Assembly: GCA_947462335.1 (NCBI GenBank)
Contig: OX381710.1
Location: 30,743,004 to 30,807,003, forward strand
Direction: 5' to 3'
From: Harmothoe impar
Taxonomy: Eukaryota; Annelida; Polychaeta; Phyllodocida; Polynoidae
Length of the DNA: 64,000 nucleotides
In this document: piece after piece, positions 63,474 to 64,000 of the stretch
Layout: every line of letters starts with the position of its first letter
Numbering within the stretch: the stretch's first letter is position 1
Program-made: the position numbers and the translations under genes
Notes under the pieces: generated by a model
Database searches by the model: none
Seen by the model: only the letters and a program-made list of their open reading frames with translations
What the model was told of the DNA's origin: nothing

Positions 63474-64000
63474 GGTGATGCGCTGGTGTCAATTTCAATT
63501 TCAACCTCAATAATATACCACCTAACTCACTGATATGAAAACCGGGATATATAATTCTGTTTTCTCTCTTGACTGCTCTCCCACAGATGTTCAGCAATAC
63601 ATATCTACTACACGTGAAACGAGGCCAAGGTGACCTGCATTATTGACAGGGCTTGCAGATAGATGGAGTAGGCAGGCAAACTGAGGCGCCATCTCTGGAT
63701 TACCATTGAAAGCTTGTCCAGTCAGTAAGCTGGTACTGGGAGTATGTTTGTATTTTTATTCTTTTGAAATAAAAGATTTCCTATGCTTTAGCACTGAAGA
63801 GCCGTATTCAATGCCCCCATTGAATACAATGTGGTTGTATTCAATGGGCTAAGAAAAAAATGTTTTTCCTGCATTAAAATTACATTTACTGGGAAAAATG
63901 ACCTTAATGCACCCTGCACTAAGGTCCCTTTTCGCAGATCGTGTCACAAATGTCTTCAAATAAATAAATAAATGCAAATGCCAGCTACATTGATATCTCT
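63474..64000. other. Upstream region of the SDR gene
   Basis: The SDR promoter and 5' UTR should be here. No TATA box, gene or clear repeat was recognised before the window ends. TTCAATGGG/CCCATTGAA words near 63810-63850 form a small inverted repeat. Confidence 0.4.

Overview
This window is nuclear DNA of an animal. It has intron-split genes with GT-AG junctions and AATAAA poly(A) signals, and non-LTR retrotransposons and many MITE-like repeats separate the genes. The gene content (cilium protein CFAP97, an ING1/2-type PHD protein, mitochondrial cysteinyl-tRNA synthetase) and the repeat types suggest a bilaterian, probably a marine invertebrate. The species cannot be fixed from the sequence. 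No bacterial operon, CRISPR array or functional tRNA/rRNA gene was found.

Layout. (1) 1-7.5 kb, minus strand: a seven-coding-exon gene for a ~1,705-residue basic, low-complexity protein with an HMG-like N-terminus, KEN motifs and three YFGFGED motifs. (2) 9.6-15.2 kb, plus strand: CFAP97 in two coding exons, divergent from gene 1. (3) 34.2-20.5 kb, minus strand: a four-exon ING1/2 gene, convergent with CFAP97. Its 10.5-kb first intron holds a 7.2-kb LINE (25.96-33.19 kb) with three intact ORFs. (4) 34.4-43.9 kb, plus strand: CARS2 in 13 exons, head to head with ING across a short CRE/ETS promoter. (5) 45.6-55.2 kb: dead LINE copies, one broken by three different kinds of insertion, and a 1,044-bp tandem duplication. 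(6) 55.2-58.3 kb: no gene seen, but a recurring ATTGGTCCC word. (7) 63.5-58.3 kb, minus strand: a seven-exon short-chain dehydrogenase/reductase.

The main finding is the LINE in the ING intron. Its ORF1 protein joins a coiled coil and an L1-ORF1-like RNA-binding region to a NADAR/YbiA-type domain. A second ORF looks like an SGNH-hydrolase fold that has lost catalytic residues, and a tandem array of CCAAT boxes lies just upstream of it. The third ORF carries complete endonuclease and reverse transcriptase motifs. The element sits inside the A box of a tRNA-derived repeat, and an uninterrupted copy of that repeat lies 651 bp upstream.

The host genes also carry a signal. ING next to CARS2 matches human 13q34, and ING2 with CFAP97 matches human 4q35. 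The order here therefore looks like the state before the vertebrate ING1/ING2 split.
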